Below the pieces are notes generated by a model that made no database searches, was not told where the DNA came from, and saw only the letters and a list, made by a program, of their open reading frames with translations. The position numbers were made by a program, and so were the translations under genes. From Lachnospiraceae bacterium (lineage in GTDB: Bacteria; Bacillota; Clostridia; Lachnospirales; Lachnospiraceae), in the NCBI GenBank assembly GCA_019420465.1, contig JAHZHB010000119.1, positions 102,329 through 166,328 of the forward strand: a stretch of DNA of 64,000 nt, read 5' to 3'. This document shows positions 34,772 to 44,286 of the stretch, in pieces. Numbering within the stretch: the first letter of the stretch is position 1; the number at the start of each line of letters is the position of its first letter.

Positions 34772-35745
34772 GCTGCTGCACCTCCTTTTTTCTTAAGCAT
34801 GGTGCCGTATGCACTGGCAGCCACGGCGAGGATCAGCAGTACACCCTGTACCAGAGAAGACCAGTAGGAAGACACACCCATAAATACCAGAAGATCTGCA
34901 ATCGTACGGATAACCAGTGCTCCAACGATCGTACCTACCATACCACCGGATCCACCTGTCAGAGCGGTACCACCGATAACAGCCGAAGAAATAGAAATCA
35001 TAACGAAATCCGCACCTGCCGTTGGTGAACCACTGGCAACCTGCGCAGTTCTGTACAGACCTGCCAGCGCAGCAAATGCTCCGGACAGACCATAGGCAAC
35101 AACCTTTGTTTTCAATACAGATATACCATTTAAGTGAGCCGCCTTTTCATTACTTCCTATGGCATAGATATCCATACAGGTTTTTGTCCTTTTAAACAGA
35201 AACCATGCGATCAGAATCAATATGATGATAAAAACAGACATGGGCACCGGACCCAGGCGATACAATAAAGCAGAAATATAAGCCGCCGGTACATTGCCTC
35301 CATCCACCTTCATGATCAGCAGAGCAACACCATAACATACCGACTGCGTAGCCAGTGTAACGATAAACGGCTGCAGCTTTGTTTTTTCCACAACAAATCC
35401 ATTAAACATACCAATCGCACAGCCAATAACCAGACAGACAACAGCCCATAAGAGCATACTGCCAACAGAATTCTGCATACGTGAAGCTGCCAGACAGTTC
35501 GTTACGCAGATAACGCCACCCACGGAAAGATCAAATCCCCCTGTCAGCAGTACAAACGTCTGTCCAATAGCCACAAGTATCAGCGACAGGGCAGCATCTG
35601 ATTTATTAGCCATCCAGCGCAGACTGAAGGTTTTAGGATTCAGAATTCCCATAACAATAACCATGATAAAGAGCATCAGATAGGGAATCATGGCTACCCA
35701 GTTGTTTCTTATAAATTTCTTTAATGAAATTTTATTGTTTTTCAC
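34768..35745 (-). CDS. Ribose-type ABC transporter permease (first)
   Basis: 325 residues, RbsC/AraH family, polytopic. TGGFDLSVGGVICVTNCLAA (about 67-86) and VIGGTALTGGSGGMVGTIVG (about 255-274) are diagnostic. It overlaps the ATPase gene by 14 nt and the second permease by 4 nt, so all are co-translated. Two different permeases are typical of sugar importers with unusual substrates (for example AI-2, rhamnose or erythritol systems). Confidence 0.92.
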   Translation of the reverse strand: MKNNKISLKKFIRNNWVAMIPYLMLFIMVIVMGILNPKTFSLRWMANKSDAALSLILVAIGQTFVLLTGGFDLSVGGVICVTNCLAASRMQNSVGSMLLWAVVCLVIGCAIGMFNGFVVEKTKLQPFIVTLATQSVCYGVALLIMKVDGGNVPAAYISALLYRLGPVPMSVFIIILILIAWFLFKRTKTCMDIYAIGSNEKAAHLNGISVLKTKVVAYGLSGAFAALAGLYRTAQVASGSPTAGADFVMISISSAVIGGTALTGGSGGMVGTIVGALVIRTIADLLVFMGVSSYWSSLVQGVLLILAVAASAYGTMLKKKGGAAA

Positions 35746-37249
35746 TGTCGCTGCCTCCTTCCACTGTATTTCCGATAGATGCGCTGATGATATTTTCTTT
35801 GGTCATTGCTTTATCTTTAAGATTTGCAGCAATTTTTCCATCATACATAACAAGAACCCTGTCACAGATATTAACCAGCTCTTCCACATCCGTAGAAAAA
35901 AATACAACCGAGTTTCCTTCTGCTGCAAAGTCGCGCACCAGACTGAACATTTCCTTTTTTGTACCCACATCCACGCCTCGTGTAATATCATGCATCAGCA
36001 TTAATTTAGGCTCGGTGGCCATGATCTTTGCCATCACAACCTTCTGCTGGTTGCCTCCGGACAGATTCATTGCTGCCATCTCCCGGCTATCTGCCTTTAC
36101 CTGCAATGCCTGCATATAATGATCCACGATTTCATTTTCTTTTTTCTGTGAAACCCAGAACGGATTACTGATCTTTTTTAACATAGGAAGAGAAATGTTA
36201 TACCGAATCGGGAAGGATAAGATCAGTCCCTGTACCCCTCTTTCCTCCGGTACCAGGGCGATACCTTTTTGCAGACACTGTTTTGGTGATTTCAGCTGCA
36301 CGCTCTCTCCATTTAGCTTTATTTCACCTTTGGCATGCAGAATACCGAACAGTGCCTGCAAAAGCTCTGCCTGCCCCTGTCCGGCGAGTCCGCCGATACC
36401 AAGCACTTCACCTTTATGAAGATCAAAATCAATACCGTTCAGAATATGCGTATACGTCAGATTTCTGACTTCCAGCATTTTTTCACTCTGCACATGGTCC
36501 TCAATATCCGGAAAATAATTGGCAATTTTTCTTCCCAGCATAGAAGCGATCACCACATCCATCTGAATTTCTCTGACATCCATTTCTCCTGTGTTAATAC
36601 CATTACGCAGAATTGTAATTTTGTCACAACCATTCTGGATTTCTCCCATACGATGGGAAATAAACAAAACGATTTTACCTTTATCCGCAAGCTTTCTTGC
36701 CAGAGACAAAAGCCACTGTACGCGATTTTCCGTCAATGCAGATGTTGCCTCATCCAGAATCACAACTTCCGGTTCCTTGGAAAGTGTCTTCAAAATCTCT
36801 ACAATCTGCTTTTGCGACAATGACAAAGATCCTGCTTTTGCTCTTGGATCTATATCTTCAATTTCGTATTCCTGAAATAATTTTTCTGTATCCGCATACA
36901 ATTTCTTATAGTCAAACAGACCCATTTTATTTCTCGGTATACGGCCAATAAAAATATTTTCGCCGACCGTCAGTTCCGGTACCGTGGACAGTTCCTGATA
37001 TACCGTTCCGATACCATGCTTTAAAGCGTCTGTAGGACTTTTAATTTCTATCTTTTTCCCAAACAAAAGGATTTCTCCCTCATCCGGCATATGTGCGCCA
37101 CTGAGCACTTTTAATAAGGTACTTTTTCCTGCTCCGTTCTCTCCAAGAAGAGCATGTACCTCTCCACGGTTACAATGCAGAGAAACCTTGTTCAGCACTG
37201 TAACTCCACCAAATTTTTTTACAATATTATTAAGTTCCAGATCTGCCAT
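35732..37249 (-). CDS. Sugar ABC transporter ATPase, RbsA/MglA type
   Basis: 505 residues with two ATPase domains. The first has Walker A GENGAGKST, signature LSLSQKQ and Walker B VVILDEATSAL; the second has LSGGNQQK and LMLMHDITRGVD. In the second copy Walker A reads GGLAGQGQAELL, a degenerate form normal for this family. The start is ATG at 37249 (MADLELNNIVKKF) after GAAGGAGC; the longer frame begins with TTG inside the site. Powers import of the sugar bound by the lipoprotein encoded 107 nt upstream. Confidence 0.94.
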   Translation of the reverse strand: MADLELNNIVKKFGGVTVLNKVSLHCNRGEVHALLGENGAGKSTLLKVLSGAHMPDEGEILLFGKKIEIKSPTDALKHGIGTVYQELSTVPELTVGENIFIGRIPRNKMGLFDYKKLYADTEKLFQEYEIEDIDPRAKAGSLSLSQKQIVEILKTLSKEPEVVILDEATSALTENRVQWLLSLARKLADKGKIVLFISHRMGEIQNGCDKITILRNGINTGEMDVREIQMDVVIASMLGRKIANYFPDIEDHVQSEKMLEVRNLTYTHILNGIDFDLHKGEVLGIGGLAGQGQAELLQALFGILHAKGEIKLNGESVQLKSPKQCLQKGIALVPEERGVQGLILSFPIRYNISLPMLKKISNPFWVSQKKENEIVDHYMQALQVKADSREMAAMNLSGGNQQKVVMAKIMATEPKLMLMHDITRGVDVGTKKEMFSLVRDFAAEGNSVVFFSTDVEELVNICDRVLVMYDGKIAANLKDKAMTKENIISASIGNTVEGGSDSEKQ

Positions 37250-37286
37250 TTTTTGCTCCTTCAATCACACTATGGAGTAAGTAATC

Positions 37287-37315
37287 CCCCACTATGCGAA
37301 GCACAGTGGGGGAAA
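37287..37315. other. Intercistronic hairpin between binding protein and ATPase genes
   Basis: CCCCCACTATGC-GAA-GCACAGTGGGGG folds into a stable stem with one mismatch and no T-tract. Such hairpins stabilise the mRNA of the abundant binding protein and lower expression of the membrane part. Confidence 0.7.
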
Positions 37316-37356
37316 TTTCGCATGTTATTACTGTTTCCTGTATGGATTCCTGCGCA

Positions 37357-38508
37357 TTACTGCTGATAATCGGATACCTCAGAAGCCTCAACCTGCGGTG
37401 TGAAATCTTTCGGTACAACCGGATAATCAAAGGCATCCGGAAGATCACGGAAGAAGGTTACATTTTCTTCAAGCGCAGATGTCTCATATCCGAAATCAAC
37501 ACTTGTATCGTTTGTCATCAGGCTTGCCTTAACCAGAGTCTCCTGATCAACCTGTTCTCCATCCAGTACCTTTACAGCTGTTTCCATGGCAACAGCACCA
37601 AGTCCCGGTGTGTTCTGTCCAATTAAAACATCCATTTTGTTATCATACGCTGTAATCTGACCTGCATTTGTATTGAAACATGTTGTCGGAACAAGCTCTC
37701 TTCCTGCATCTGTAAAGGCATTATAAACAGTATTGGCATAGCAAAGAGCATATACACCATCAATCTCCGGATTGGCTGCCAGTACAGAAGCTATCTGTTC
37801 CTGTCCTACACCATCGGCATATTCACTGGCATACTCGGAAAGGATCTGCATATTGTGCTCATTAAATACCTCCATAGCAGCTTCATACATCACATTACCG
37901 GATGTGGATCCGGCAATACCTGTATCCATGATCAGTTTTGCACCGTCACCACATTTGGTAACCAGATAATTTGCCCATGCACGACTGAGATCTGCAAGAT
38001 CTGTGGAGACACGATATACACCTTCAGCATCAACCGTATTATCAAAGGTTACTACCGTAATACCTGCATCAATAGCTCTCTGAATCGATGGAATCAAAGC
38101 AGTTGCAGATGCTGCATTGATAAGGATAGCATCATAATCCTGTTCTACCAGTGCATCGATGGATGCCGCCTGTGCCTCTGCAGTGTTTTCACAGGTAACC
38201 ACATCCAGATCAACCTTTGAAGCATACGGATCTTTTGTAGCAACTACCTGTGTTGTCTTGATCATTAACTGTCTCCAGTCATTTCCCATATAGGAATTGC
38301 TCAGTGCGATCTTGTATTTATCACCATCTTTGTTTTCGGATGCTGCACTGCTCGTTGCTGTCTCAGCTGCGGATGACGTTGCGGATGCCTCTTTGTTTTC
38401 GGATGTTGCCGTTGAAGATGTTCCCCCGCATCCAACTAACATACATCCAGCCAGTGTCACGCTCATTGCCGTTCCCATCACTTTTTTCAAAAAGCTCTTT
38501 TTCATCAT
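37357..38508 (-). CDS. Sugar ABC transporter substrate-binding lipoprotein (RbsB-like)
   Basis: 383 residues. Lipoprotein signal: MMKKSFLKKVMG, hydrophobic part and two possible lipobox Cys (LAGC and LVGC); the second is probably used. A Ser/Ala/Thr-rich linker runs to about 60, then a periplasmic-binding-protein type I fold: KIALSNSYMGNDWRQLM, ILINAASATALIPSIQRAID, ITVVTFDNTVD, GVYALCYANTV. It captures a sugar outside the membrane. Start ambiguous between two adjacent ATGs; TGGAGG spacing favours the second (38505). First gene of the operon, divergent from the DeoR regulator. Confidence 0.92.
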   Translation of the reverse strand: MMKKSFLKKVMGTAMSVTLAGCMLVGCGGTSSTATSENKEASATSSAAETATSSAASENKDGDKYKIALSNSYMGNDWRQLMIKTTQVVATKDPYASKVDLDVVTCENTAEAQAASIDALVEQDYDAILINAASATALIPSIQRAIDAGITVVTFDNTVDAEGVYRVSTDLADLSRAWANYLVTKCGDGAKLIMDTGIAGSTSGNVMYEAAMEVFNEHNMQILSEYASEYADGVGQEQIASVLAANPEIDGVYALCYANTVYNAFTDAGRELVPTTCFNTNAGQITAYDNKMDVLIGQNTPGLGAVAMETAVKVLDGEQVDQETLVKASLMTNDTSVDFGYETSALEENVTFFRDLPDAFDYPVVPKDFTPQVEASEVSDYQQ

Positions 38509-38599
38509 TTTTCCTCCAGTTCTTTTTTATATAGTTTTTGTTTATCAGAATGCAGGAATATTTCTGCACTTCTTTCGTTTCCTTAACTGCTTATATGAT

Positions 38600-38735
38600 A
38601 TCATTTAATCATTTAAAGTTCTATCGAACATATATATGATGTTTTTTTATTTTTTTGTAATTTTGTCCCATCTTTTCGTTCATATATCTCATTTTTATGT
38701 TTGTTTATGTTTTTTTGAACGTTTTTGAGATTTTA
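38600..38735. promoter_or_regulatory. Divergent control region with GAAC-type repeats
   Basis: The 308-nt gap between the binding-protein gene and the DeoR gene is AT-rich and contains three related motifs: ATCGAACATATATATG (about 38622), its inverse-oriented relative CGTTCATATATC (about 38679) and TTTTTGAACGTTTTTGAG (about 38713). They look like DeoR-family half sites. I did not find convincing -35/-10 pairs. Confidence 0.4.
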
Positions 38736-38816
38736 TGATTGATTCTTTGTTTTCTGCATCCTATAATAAAACAAACGGTTCACAATAATAGTATTCCACA
38801 GAAAGCGTGTATATTT

Positions 38817-39596
38817 ATGAAACAGTCCCGACATGAAATTCAAATACGGCAGGAGCATTTGCTCGATTATCTGAAAACCCATCATACGATTCGTGTTCCC
38901 GAAGCCAGCAAACTTCTTCAGGTATCTGAGCTGACAATCCGAAGAGACCTTGAAGCACTTGAAAAGAAAAATCTTTTACACCGTTTTCACGGTGGTGCCA
39001 CTATCAATCAGGCTATTACAGAACATGAACCACCTCTGGAAGAGAAGAAAATCCAACATGAATCCACCAAGGCTAAAATCGCCCGACAGGCAGCCGCCCT
39101 GATTCCCGATGGTGCTACCGTTTTTCTCAATTCCGGATCAACGACCTTAACAACGATGAAATACCTGGACAATCGTAAGGTTCGCATTATTACCAATAAT
39201 TCTCTTGCACCATCCGTAATCACTTCCGAAAAGATCGATCTGATCATTACCGGCGGAGAATGCCGAAGCCGTGCAAAATCGTTAGTCGGAGAACATGCGC
39301 TGCTTGCTCTGAATGCCGTATATGCTGATTACTGCATCCTGGGTGTTAACGGCATCAGTGCTGCCGGAACCACAACCTCTGTTTACCAGGAAACAGCGAT
39401 CAATGAAGCCATGGTCCGGCGCTGCAACGGTACAGTCATCATCGTTGCCGATGGTTCTAAAATTGGTAAATCCAAAAACTTTACCAGTGTCTCCATTCAT
39501 GATATCGACATTCTGATTACAGATACCGGTGCAGACAAAGCTGCTTTGGACGAACTGGCCGCAACCGGTATCCGCATTATCCTTGTCGACGACTGA
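38817..39596 (+). CDS. DeoR-family transcriptional regulator
   Basis: 259 residues from MKQSRHEIQIRQEH; the upstream in-frame extension is not typical of the family. N-terminal DeoR helix-turn-helix (LLDYLKTHHTIRVPEASKLL, VSELTIRRDLEAL, then HRFHGGA) and the C-terminal DeoR sugar-phosphate sensor domain with FLNSGSTTLTTMKYL and the late block DGSKIGKSKNFTSVS (Lys in a phosphate-binding position). It most likely represses the divergent ABC transporter operon and responds to a phosphorylated sugar intermediate, fitting the presence of an FGGY kinase. It overlaps the convergent metallohydrolase gene by 20 nt. Confidence 0.9.
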   Translation: MKQSRHEIQIRQEHLLDYLKTHHTIRVPEASKLLQVSELTIRRDLEALEKKNLLHRFHGGATINQAITEHEPPLEEKKIQHESTKAKIARQAAALIPDGATVFLNSGSTTLTTMKYLDNRKVRIITNNSLAPSVITSEKIDLIITGGECRSRAKSLVGEHALLALNAVYADYCILGVNGISAAGTTTSVYQETAINEAMVRRCNGTVIIVADGSKIGKSKNFTSVSIHDIDILITDTGADKAALDELAATGIRIILVDD

Positions 39597-40371
39597 ACTG
39601 GCCATTTGCTTCAATATCCAGTATTTCACCCTGGGCCATGACATAGCAGGGAGCATCCGGTGCTTCCACTTTCATTTCCTGCTCAAACAGATACGGATCC
39701 CCGCTATGTCTCGCAAACGTCCAGAAGTGGCACGGAATCGTGAGCCCCGCACCAGTCTGTGCTGCCAGCATAACCGCATCTTTTTCATTCATGTTCCCGT
39801 ACTCGCCATTAATTGGAAGAATCAGCACATCAATTTTTCTTTCAGTAACCGGCTGCATTCTCATATGCTGATAAGAAGTATCACCGGTAAAATATAGTCG
39901 GATACCTTCCGTTTCAACTACAAACCCGATAGCCTTTGGCGCAGTATCTCCATGATCTGCAAAAACAGCCTCTACTTTATAACCATCCTGTTCTGTACGG
40001 TCTCCGGGTTTCATGGTGCAGATATGATCTTTTGGCATATCTGCCTCACAACATAGCTGACCGGATGCCTCACAGCAGTACAGTGATGCCCCCTCAGACA
40101 GCCAGAATGGCAGAATCTCCATATCCAGATGATCTGCATGATGATGTGAAGCAAGCACAACATCCGGCACTATTTCATCTGCAGAAAATAATGCTGGCAT
40201 CAGTCTTTTTCTGTTATCTTCTTTTTCTACAAGATCTGACAGATATACATCCAGTGCCATCACCTTGCCTTTGCTGTTTTTTAACATAAAACCGGCCTGT
40301 CCGGTCCACGCAAGCAGAAAATTTCCTTCTTCCACCGATGCTCTTTTAAATTTTTCTGCAAAATATATCAT
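39577..40371 (-). CDS. UlaG-like metallo-beta-lactamase-fold hydrolase
   Basis: 264 residues, cytoplasmic. LAWTGQAGFMLKNSKGK at the N-terminus, metal motif ASHHHADHLD (about residues 74-83), VFADHGD (about 134), YFTGDTSYQHM (about 160) and the late PCHFWTFARH. It is a shorter cousin of UlaG. Paired with the SDR, zinc dehydrogenase and dehydratase of the GntR block, it may open a sugar lactone formed by one of the dehydrogenases. It is the last gene of that block and its 3' end overlaps the end of deoR. Confidence 0.82.
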   Translation of the reverse strand: MIYFAEKFKRASVEEGNFLLAWTGQAGFMLKNSKGKVMALDVYLSDLVEKEDNRKRLMPALFSADEIVPDVVLASHHHADHLDMEILPFWLSEGASLYCCEASGQLCCEADMPKDHICTMKPGDRTEQDGYKVEAVFADHGDTAPKAIGFVVETEGIRLYFTGDTSYQHMRMQPVTERKIDVLILPINGEYGNMNEKDAVMLAAQTGAGLTIPCHFWTFARHSGDPYLFEQEMKVEAPDAPCYVMAQGEILDIEANGQFSRRQG

Positions 40372-40419
40372 CTTGCCCTCCTGTTTTCAAAACCAATGCA
40401 TTGCAAACCAGTATTCGAT

Positions 40420-41193
40420 CTACTTACACAGATATCCACCGTCAACCGGTATAACAGCACCATTCAGATAATCAGACGCTGCACTTGCCAGAAACAGAAT
40501 CGGACCTTTTAAATCATCCGGCGTACCCCAGCGATGTGCCGGAATTCGCACGGTTGTTTCGTCTTTTCTTTCCTGTGTCATATTGGCACACATTTCTGTA
40601 TCCATATATCCCGGTGCTACAGCATTGATATTAATATTTCTTCCGGCACAATCCACAGCCAGACTCTTCGTCAGCTGGGATACCGCACCTTTTGTTGCCG
40701 TATATGCCGGAACTGTTGTTCCTCCAAACCAGGTAACCATGGAACCAATATTGATGATTTTTCCACCTGTTTCCTGCTTTAACATAACCTGCAAAGCTCT
40801 TTGCGTCATCAAAAATACATGATCCAGATTAATCTTCATTACCAGATCCCACTCTTCCACAGGAAATTCCTCCGGCAAATGTCTTCTCTGAATACCGGCT
40901 GCCGGAATCAGAACATCCAGCTTATGATCCAGCAGTTCCATGGCATCATCGAACATCCGGTTCAGATCAGCTCTGTCTGCCAGATTTCCACTGACACCAA
41001 AGGCTTCATATCCCATTTCGCGATATGCTTTTACTACTCCCTCCAGCTTTTCTTTCTGTACATCCATCAAAACAACTTTGGCACCGTTTTCAAGCAGTGC
41101 CTCTGCCATTCCTTTTGACAATCCCTGTGCACCACCTGTCACGATGCAGCATTTACCGGCAACACTGAACTTTTCTTTGTAATCGAATCTCAT
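40420..41193 (-). CDS. SDR-family oxidoreductase, KduD-like
   Basis: 257 residues. NAD(P)-binding VTGGAQGLSKGMAEAL (about 18-33), PAAGIQRRHL (the -I-R/Q-R-R- pattern of the KduD/gluconate dehydrogenase group), catalytic Ser in NIGSMVTW (about 147), Tyr and Lys in PAYTATKGA (about 160-164) and the C-terminal HRWGTPDDLKGPILFLAS. It oxidises or reduces a sugar acid, such as 2-deoxy-gluconate, 5-keto-gluconate or fructuronate-type compounds. Co-directional with the zinc dehydrogenase (17-nt gap). Confidence 0.9.
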   Translation of the reverse strand: MRFDYKEKFSVAGKCCIVTGGAQGLSKGMAEALLENGAKVVLMDVQKEKLEGVVKAYREMGYEAFGVSGNLADRADLNRMFDDAMELLDHKLDVLIPAAGIQRRHLPEEFPVEEWDLVMKINLDHVFLMTQRALQVMLKQETGGKIINIGSMVTWFGGTTVPAYTATKGAVSQLTKSLAVDCAGRNININAVAPGYMDTEMCANMTQERKDETTVRIPAHRWGTPDDLKGPILFLASAASDYLNGAVIPVDGGYLCK

Positions 41194-41210
41194 TTTTTCC
41201 CTCCCGTTTA

Positions 41211-42236
41211 TTAAAACAATATCACCATTTTTTTCGACTCCGGAACCGGATGATCCATATATTCAAACACTTTTTCTATTTCATCAAAAGGTATGAACAT
41301 AGTGGCTATGCCCCTGGTATCCAGCATTCCATCTTCCATCCGTTTGATTGTAGGCTCAAATTGAAAAGCTGACATGCGGCTTCCTATAATATCCAGTTCT
41401 CTCTGATTGATCATTGCCTGTGTAATCTGCTCCGGTGCTGTGCAGAACCCCATAGGCACCATACGTCCGGCATTACAAAGGACTCCGGGCTGCATGCACA
41501 TAGTCAGAGATCCCGGGAAACAGGCAGAATCAAAAGCAATCGTCACACCTTTTCCTTTTGTAATCTCACGGATGCGCATAACAATATCTTCTTTTTTTGA
41601 ATTAATAACATAATCGGCACCATATGCTTTTGCTCTTTCCAGTGATTCATCATCAATATCGCAGCAGATAACCATCCTGCATCCTTTTGCTTTACATGTC
41701 TGCAAAATAATAGAACCAATCGTTCCCGTGCCCAAAATAAAAACCACATCATCTTTTTCAACACGTCCTCTGGCCGTACAGTGAGCACCTATGGCATAAG
41801 GTTCCACCAGTGCAGCATCCTTCCAGTCTACCTGATCACTGATCTTATATACTTCCGCTGCCGGTGCAGTAAAATATTCACGCCATCCGCCATCCGCTCC
41901 TGAACCTCTGACCTTTACGGATTCACATACATTTTTCCGTCCATGCGTGCACTGATAACATGTCCCACAGGTAGAGATCAGATCCACGATGACATGATCA
42001 CCCACACTGACGTTTTTTACATTTTTCCCGGCTTTGACAACAATTCCGGCATTCTCATGCCCGGGAATACGTGGATATGTAGAGCATGGATTTGATCCAT
42101 GATAAATATGGTGATCACTTCCGCAGACCCCGGCAGCTTTCATCTGAATCAGCACCTCATCCTCATTTTGTAATTCCGGAATCGGAACTTCACGCACCTC
42201 AACTTTATGCGGTTCTACAACCACAACCTCTTTCAT
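41211..42236 (-). CDS. Zinc-dependent medium-chain dehydrogenase
   Basis: 341 residues, alcohol dehydrogenase/sorbitol dehydrogenase type. Catalytic zinc Cys in AAGVCGSDHHIYHG (about residue 38) and His/Glu in PGHENAG (about 60); structural zinc Cys set in STCGTCYQCTHGRKNVC (about 92-108); nucleotide site FILGTGTIGSIILQ (about 166). Similar to threonine dehydrogenase, L-idonate-5-dehydrogenase and galactitol dehydrogenases. In this block it likely oxidises a polyol or sugar acid hydroxyl, working with the KduD-like SDR as an oxidation-reduction pair that would epimerise one carbon, as IdnD/IdnO do for L-idonate. Confidence 0.92.
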   Translation of the reverse strand: MKEVVVVEPHKVEVREVPIPELQNEDEVLIQMKAAGVCGSDHHIYHGSNPCSTYPRIPGHENAGIVVKAGKNVKNVSVGDHVIVDLISTCGTCYQCTHGRKNVCESVKVRGSGADGGWREYFTAPAAEVYKISDQVDWKDAALVEPYAIGAHCTARGRVEKDDVVFILGTGTIGSIILQTCKAKGCRMVICCDIDDESLERAKAYGADYVINSKKEDIVMRIREITKGKGVTIAFDSACFPGSLTMCMQPGVLCNAGRMVPMGFCTAPEQITQAMINQRELDIIGSRMSAFQFEPTIKRMEDGMLDTRGIATMFIPFDEIEKVFEYMDHPVPESKKMVILF

Positions 42237-42263
42237 CCTGTAACGCCTCGCTTTCTTTTATTT

Positions 42264-43511
42264 TTATGGAGTCTGTAAAGATCCATCTCTTTTCCTTGTC
42301 TGTGTCCATACTGTAACTGTATTTTCGCATGGATATTTTTTTGCTTCTTTTTCGTCTATATCAACTCCCAGGCCCGGTTTATCATTTGCATATACATAGC
42401 CCTTTGAGAATTCCGGAAGGCCGGGGAATACCTCAAGAAGCGCACCGTGCGGACCTTTCAGTTCCTGTATGACAAAGTTCGGCGGTTCAATGCCTGACCA
42501 CTCCTGCACACCAAAGTTTGGTGCTGCCAGATCGATATGTATATTGGCAGCATGTGCAAGCGGTGACATATCTCCGGGACCATGCCATGCTGTTTTTACA
42601 CCAAACTGTTCGGCAAAGATCTGCAGCTTTCTTGCCGGAGTTATTCCCCCGATCTGACTGATATGAACTCTTATATAATCAATCAGCTGTTCACTGATCA
42701 ATTGCTTCCATTCTCCGGGATGATTAAACAGTTCTCCTTCCGCAATCGGTATGGAAGACTGCTGCCGCAATCTGCGAAGCCATTCTGTCTGTTCAATGGA
42801 CACCGGATCTTCCAGGAAAAACAGATCATATTTTTCCAGTTCTTTTGCCATGCGGATAACGCCCATCGGCGAAATCCTTTCATGCACATCATGCACAAGC
42901 TGTATGTCATATCCTATCCTGGAACGAATACCTTCAAAGAGCTTTACCATATTTCTGATATAGGCATGCTCATCCAGATAAACGCCGGGAGCTGCATGCA
43001 TCGGCGCACTCTCCGGTATAAACCCATAAGCCTCTCCTCCATAGCCACCGCACTGGCACCGCAAATGGGTGATACCCATTTCCTGAAATCTCTGAATATT
43101 TTCACACAGTTCATTCAGATCCCTTCCATCTGCATGCCTGTATACCGGAATCCCTTCCCGGCATTTTCCGCCAAACAACTGGTATAGTGGCATATTGGCC
43201 ATCTTACCTTTAATATCCCACAATGCCATATCGACTCCCGATATAGCATTATTGACCACAGGACCATTTCTCCAGTAACCATTTTGATGCATTAACTGCC
43301 AGAGATCTTCTATAGCATCTACATCCCTGCCTTTAAGCAATGGATCCAGATATTCTTCTACAACTGTTTTTACGGCCAGATGCCGATAGGCAAATGTAGC
43401 ACATCCCAGTCCATAGAGCCCCGGCTGATTTGTTTCGACTTTTACTACAACCAGATTGATTCCCTCCGGTGCAGTGCAGATTACTCTGACCCTTTGAATT
43501 TTGGTGTCCAT
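42264..43511 (-). CDS. Enolase-superfamily sugar-acid dehydratase, ManD type
   Basis: 415 residues. ManD/RspA subgroup signs: YWRNGPVVNNAISGVDMALWD (in part), the metal ligands Asp in HDVHER (about 206), Glu in LEDPVS (about 233) and Glu in AEGELF (about 259), and WHGPGDMSPLAHAAN (about 309). These positions match D-mannonate dehydratase. ManD members dehydrate D-mannonate or D-gluconate to KDG, or are catalytically weak. With kdgK and kdgA in the same locus, production of KDG is the natural reading. A GntR operator (43532-43545) lies directly upstream. Confidence 0.9.
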   Translation of the reverse strand: MDTKIQRVRVICTAPEGINLVVVKVETNQPGLYGLGCATFAYRHLAVKTVVEEYLDPLLKGRDVDAIEDLWQLMHQNGYWRNGPVVNNAISGVDMALWDIKGKMANMPLYQLFGGKCREGIPVYRHADGRDLNELCENIQRFQEMGITHLRCQCGGYGGEAYGFIPESAPMHAAPGVYLDEHAYIRNMVKLFEGIRSRIGYDIQLVHDVHERISPMGVIRMAKELEKYDLFFLEDPVSIEQTEWLRRLRQQSSIPIAEGELFNHPGEWKQLISEQLIDYIRVHISQIGGITPARKLQIFAEQFGVKTAWHGPGDMSPLAHAANIHIDLAAPNFGVQEWSGIEPPNFVIQELKGPHGALLEVFPGLPEFSKGYVYANDKPGLGVDIDEKEAKKYPCENTVTVWTQTRKRDGSLQTP

Positions 43512-43531
43512 TTGTTCTCCTTTCTTGTATG

Positions 43532-43545
43532 TTGTCTGACAAGTT
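43532..43545. promoter_or_regulatory. GntR operator upstream of the dehydratase gene
   Basis: TTGTCTGACAAGTT includes the dyad TTGTC-T-GACAA. The identical 14-mer occurs upstream of gntR. Confidence 0.75.
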
Positions 43546-43578
43546 GAACTAAAAAAATATCATGAGCGGTACATTGTT

Positions 43579-44271
43579 TTATGCACCGCTGTCGTTCTTC
43601 TGTTGCTGCAAGCGGTTAATACCATTCTGTAAATGATCAAACATACATTTCTTTGCTTTCTGCGCATTTTTTTCCTCCAGTGCCTGAATGATCAGCTCAT
43701 GATAATGTATTCCGTCATGGTATCCGAATGTTCTTCTTGTTAATTGCTGGCTTTTTCGATTCTCTTCGAGTATTTTATTCATACATTTTTCAAGCAACGG
43801 ATTTTGAGAAGCCTCACAAATTTTCTGATGAAATGTAATATCTGCCGTTACAAACCGTTCTACGTCCTCTTTGCTTTCAACCATAACATGCAATAAATCT
43901 TTCAGTGACAATAAAAAAGTATCTGTAACGTGTGATGCTGCAATATAGCAGGCTTCACTTTCTACAATCCGGCGGAATTCGAGAACTTTTTCTGTATTCA
44001 GACAATCTTCTGCCGTGATCATATTCTCTGAAGCCTTATTCTCATCCACCTGATCGTCCAGCAAATAAGTGCCTTTTCCATGTACAGTTTCCAGTATACC
44101 TATCCCGGCAAGCTGACTGACTGCCTGCCGTATGGTAGCCCGACTGACACCCAGTGTTTTTGTCAGTACATTCTCCGAAGGAATCTTCTCTCCGATTGCC
44201 CAATGACCGGCCTCTATATTTTCCTTAAAATACGCTACAACCTGTTCAGTAACGCTCTGATGATTGATCAA
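43579..44271 (-). CDS. GntR-family regulator, FadR/FCD subgroup
   Basis: 230 residues. Winged helix at 10-75: VVAYFKENIEAGHWAIGEKI, PSENVLTKTLGVSRATIRQA and GIGILETVHGKGTYLL. The C-terminal helical FCD domain has the metal/ligand residues in EFRRIVESEACYIAA (about 100-114), DITFHQKICEAS (about 147-158) and YHELIIQALEEKN. FCD regulators sense carboxylic acids such as hexuronates or gluconate. Two identical operators, one upstream of itself and one upstream of the ManD-type gene, indicate control of the dehydratase block and autoregulation. Confidence 0.92.
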   Translation of the reverse strand: MINHQSVTEQVVAYFKENIEAGHWAIGEKIPSENVLTKTLGVSRATIRQAVSQLAGIGILETVHGKGTYLLDDQVDENKASENMITAEDCLNTEKVLEFRRIVESEACYIAASHVTDTFLLSLKDLLHVMVESKEDVERFVTADITFHQKICEASQNPLLEKCMNKILEENRKSQQLTRRTFGYHDGIHYHELIIQALEEKNAQKAKKCMFDHLQNGINRLQQQKNDSGA

Positions 44272-44286
44272 TGTTTTTCTCCTTGC

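Noticed and set aside
37250..37264. Earlier start for the sugar ABC ATPase
   Set aside because: It would begin with TTG inside the Shine-Dalgarno sequence; ATG at 37249 has correct spacing.
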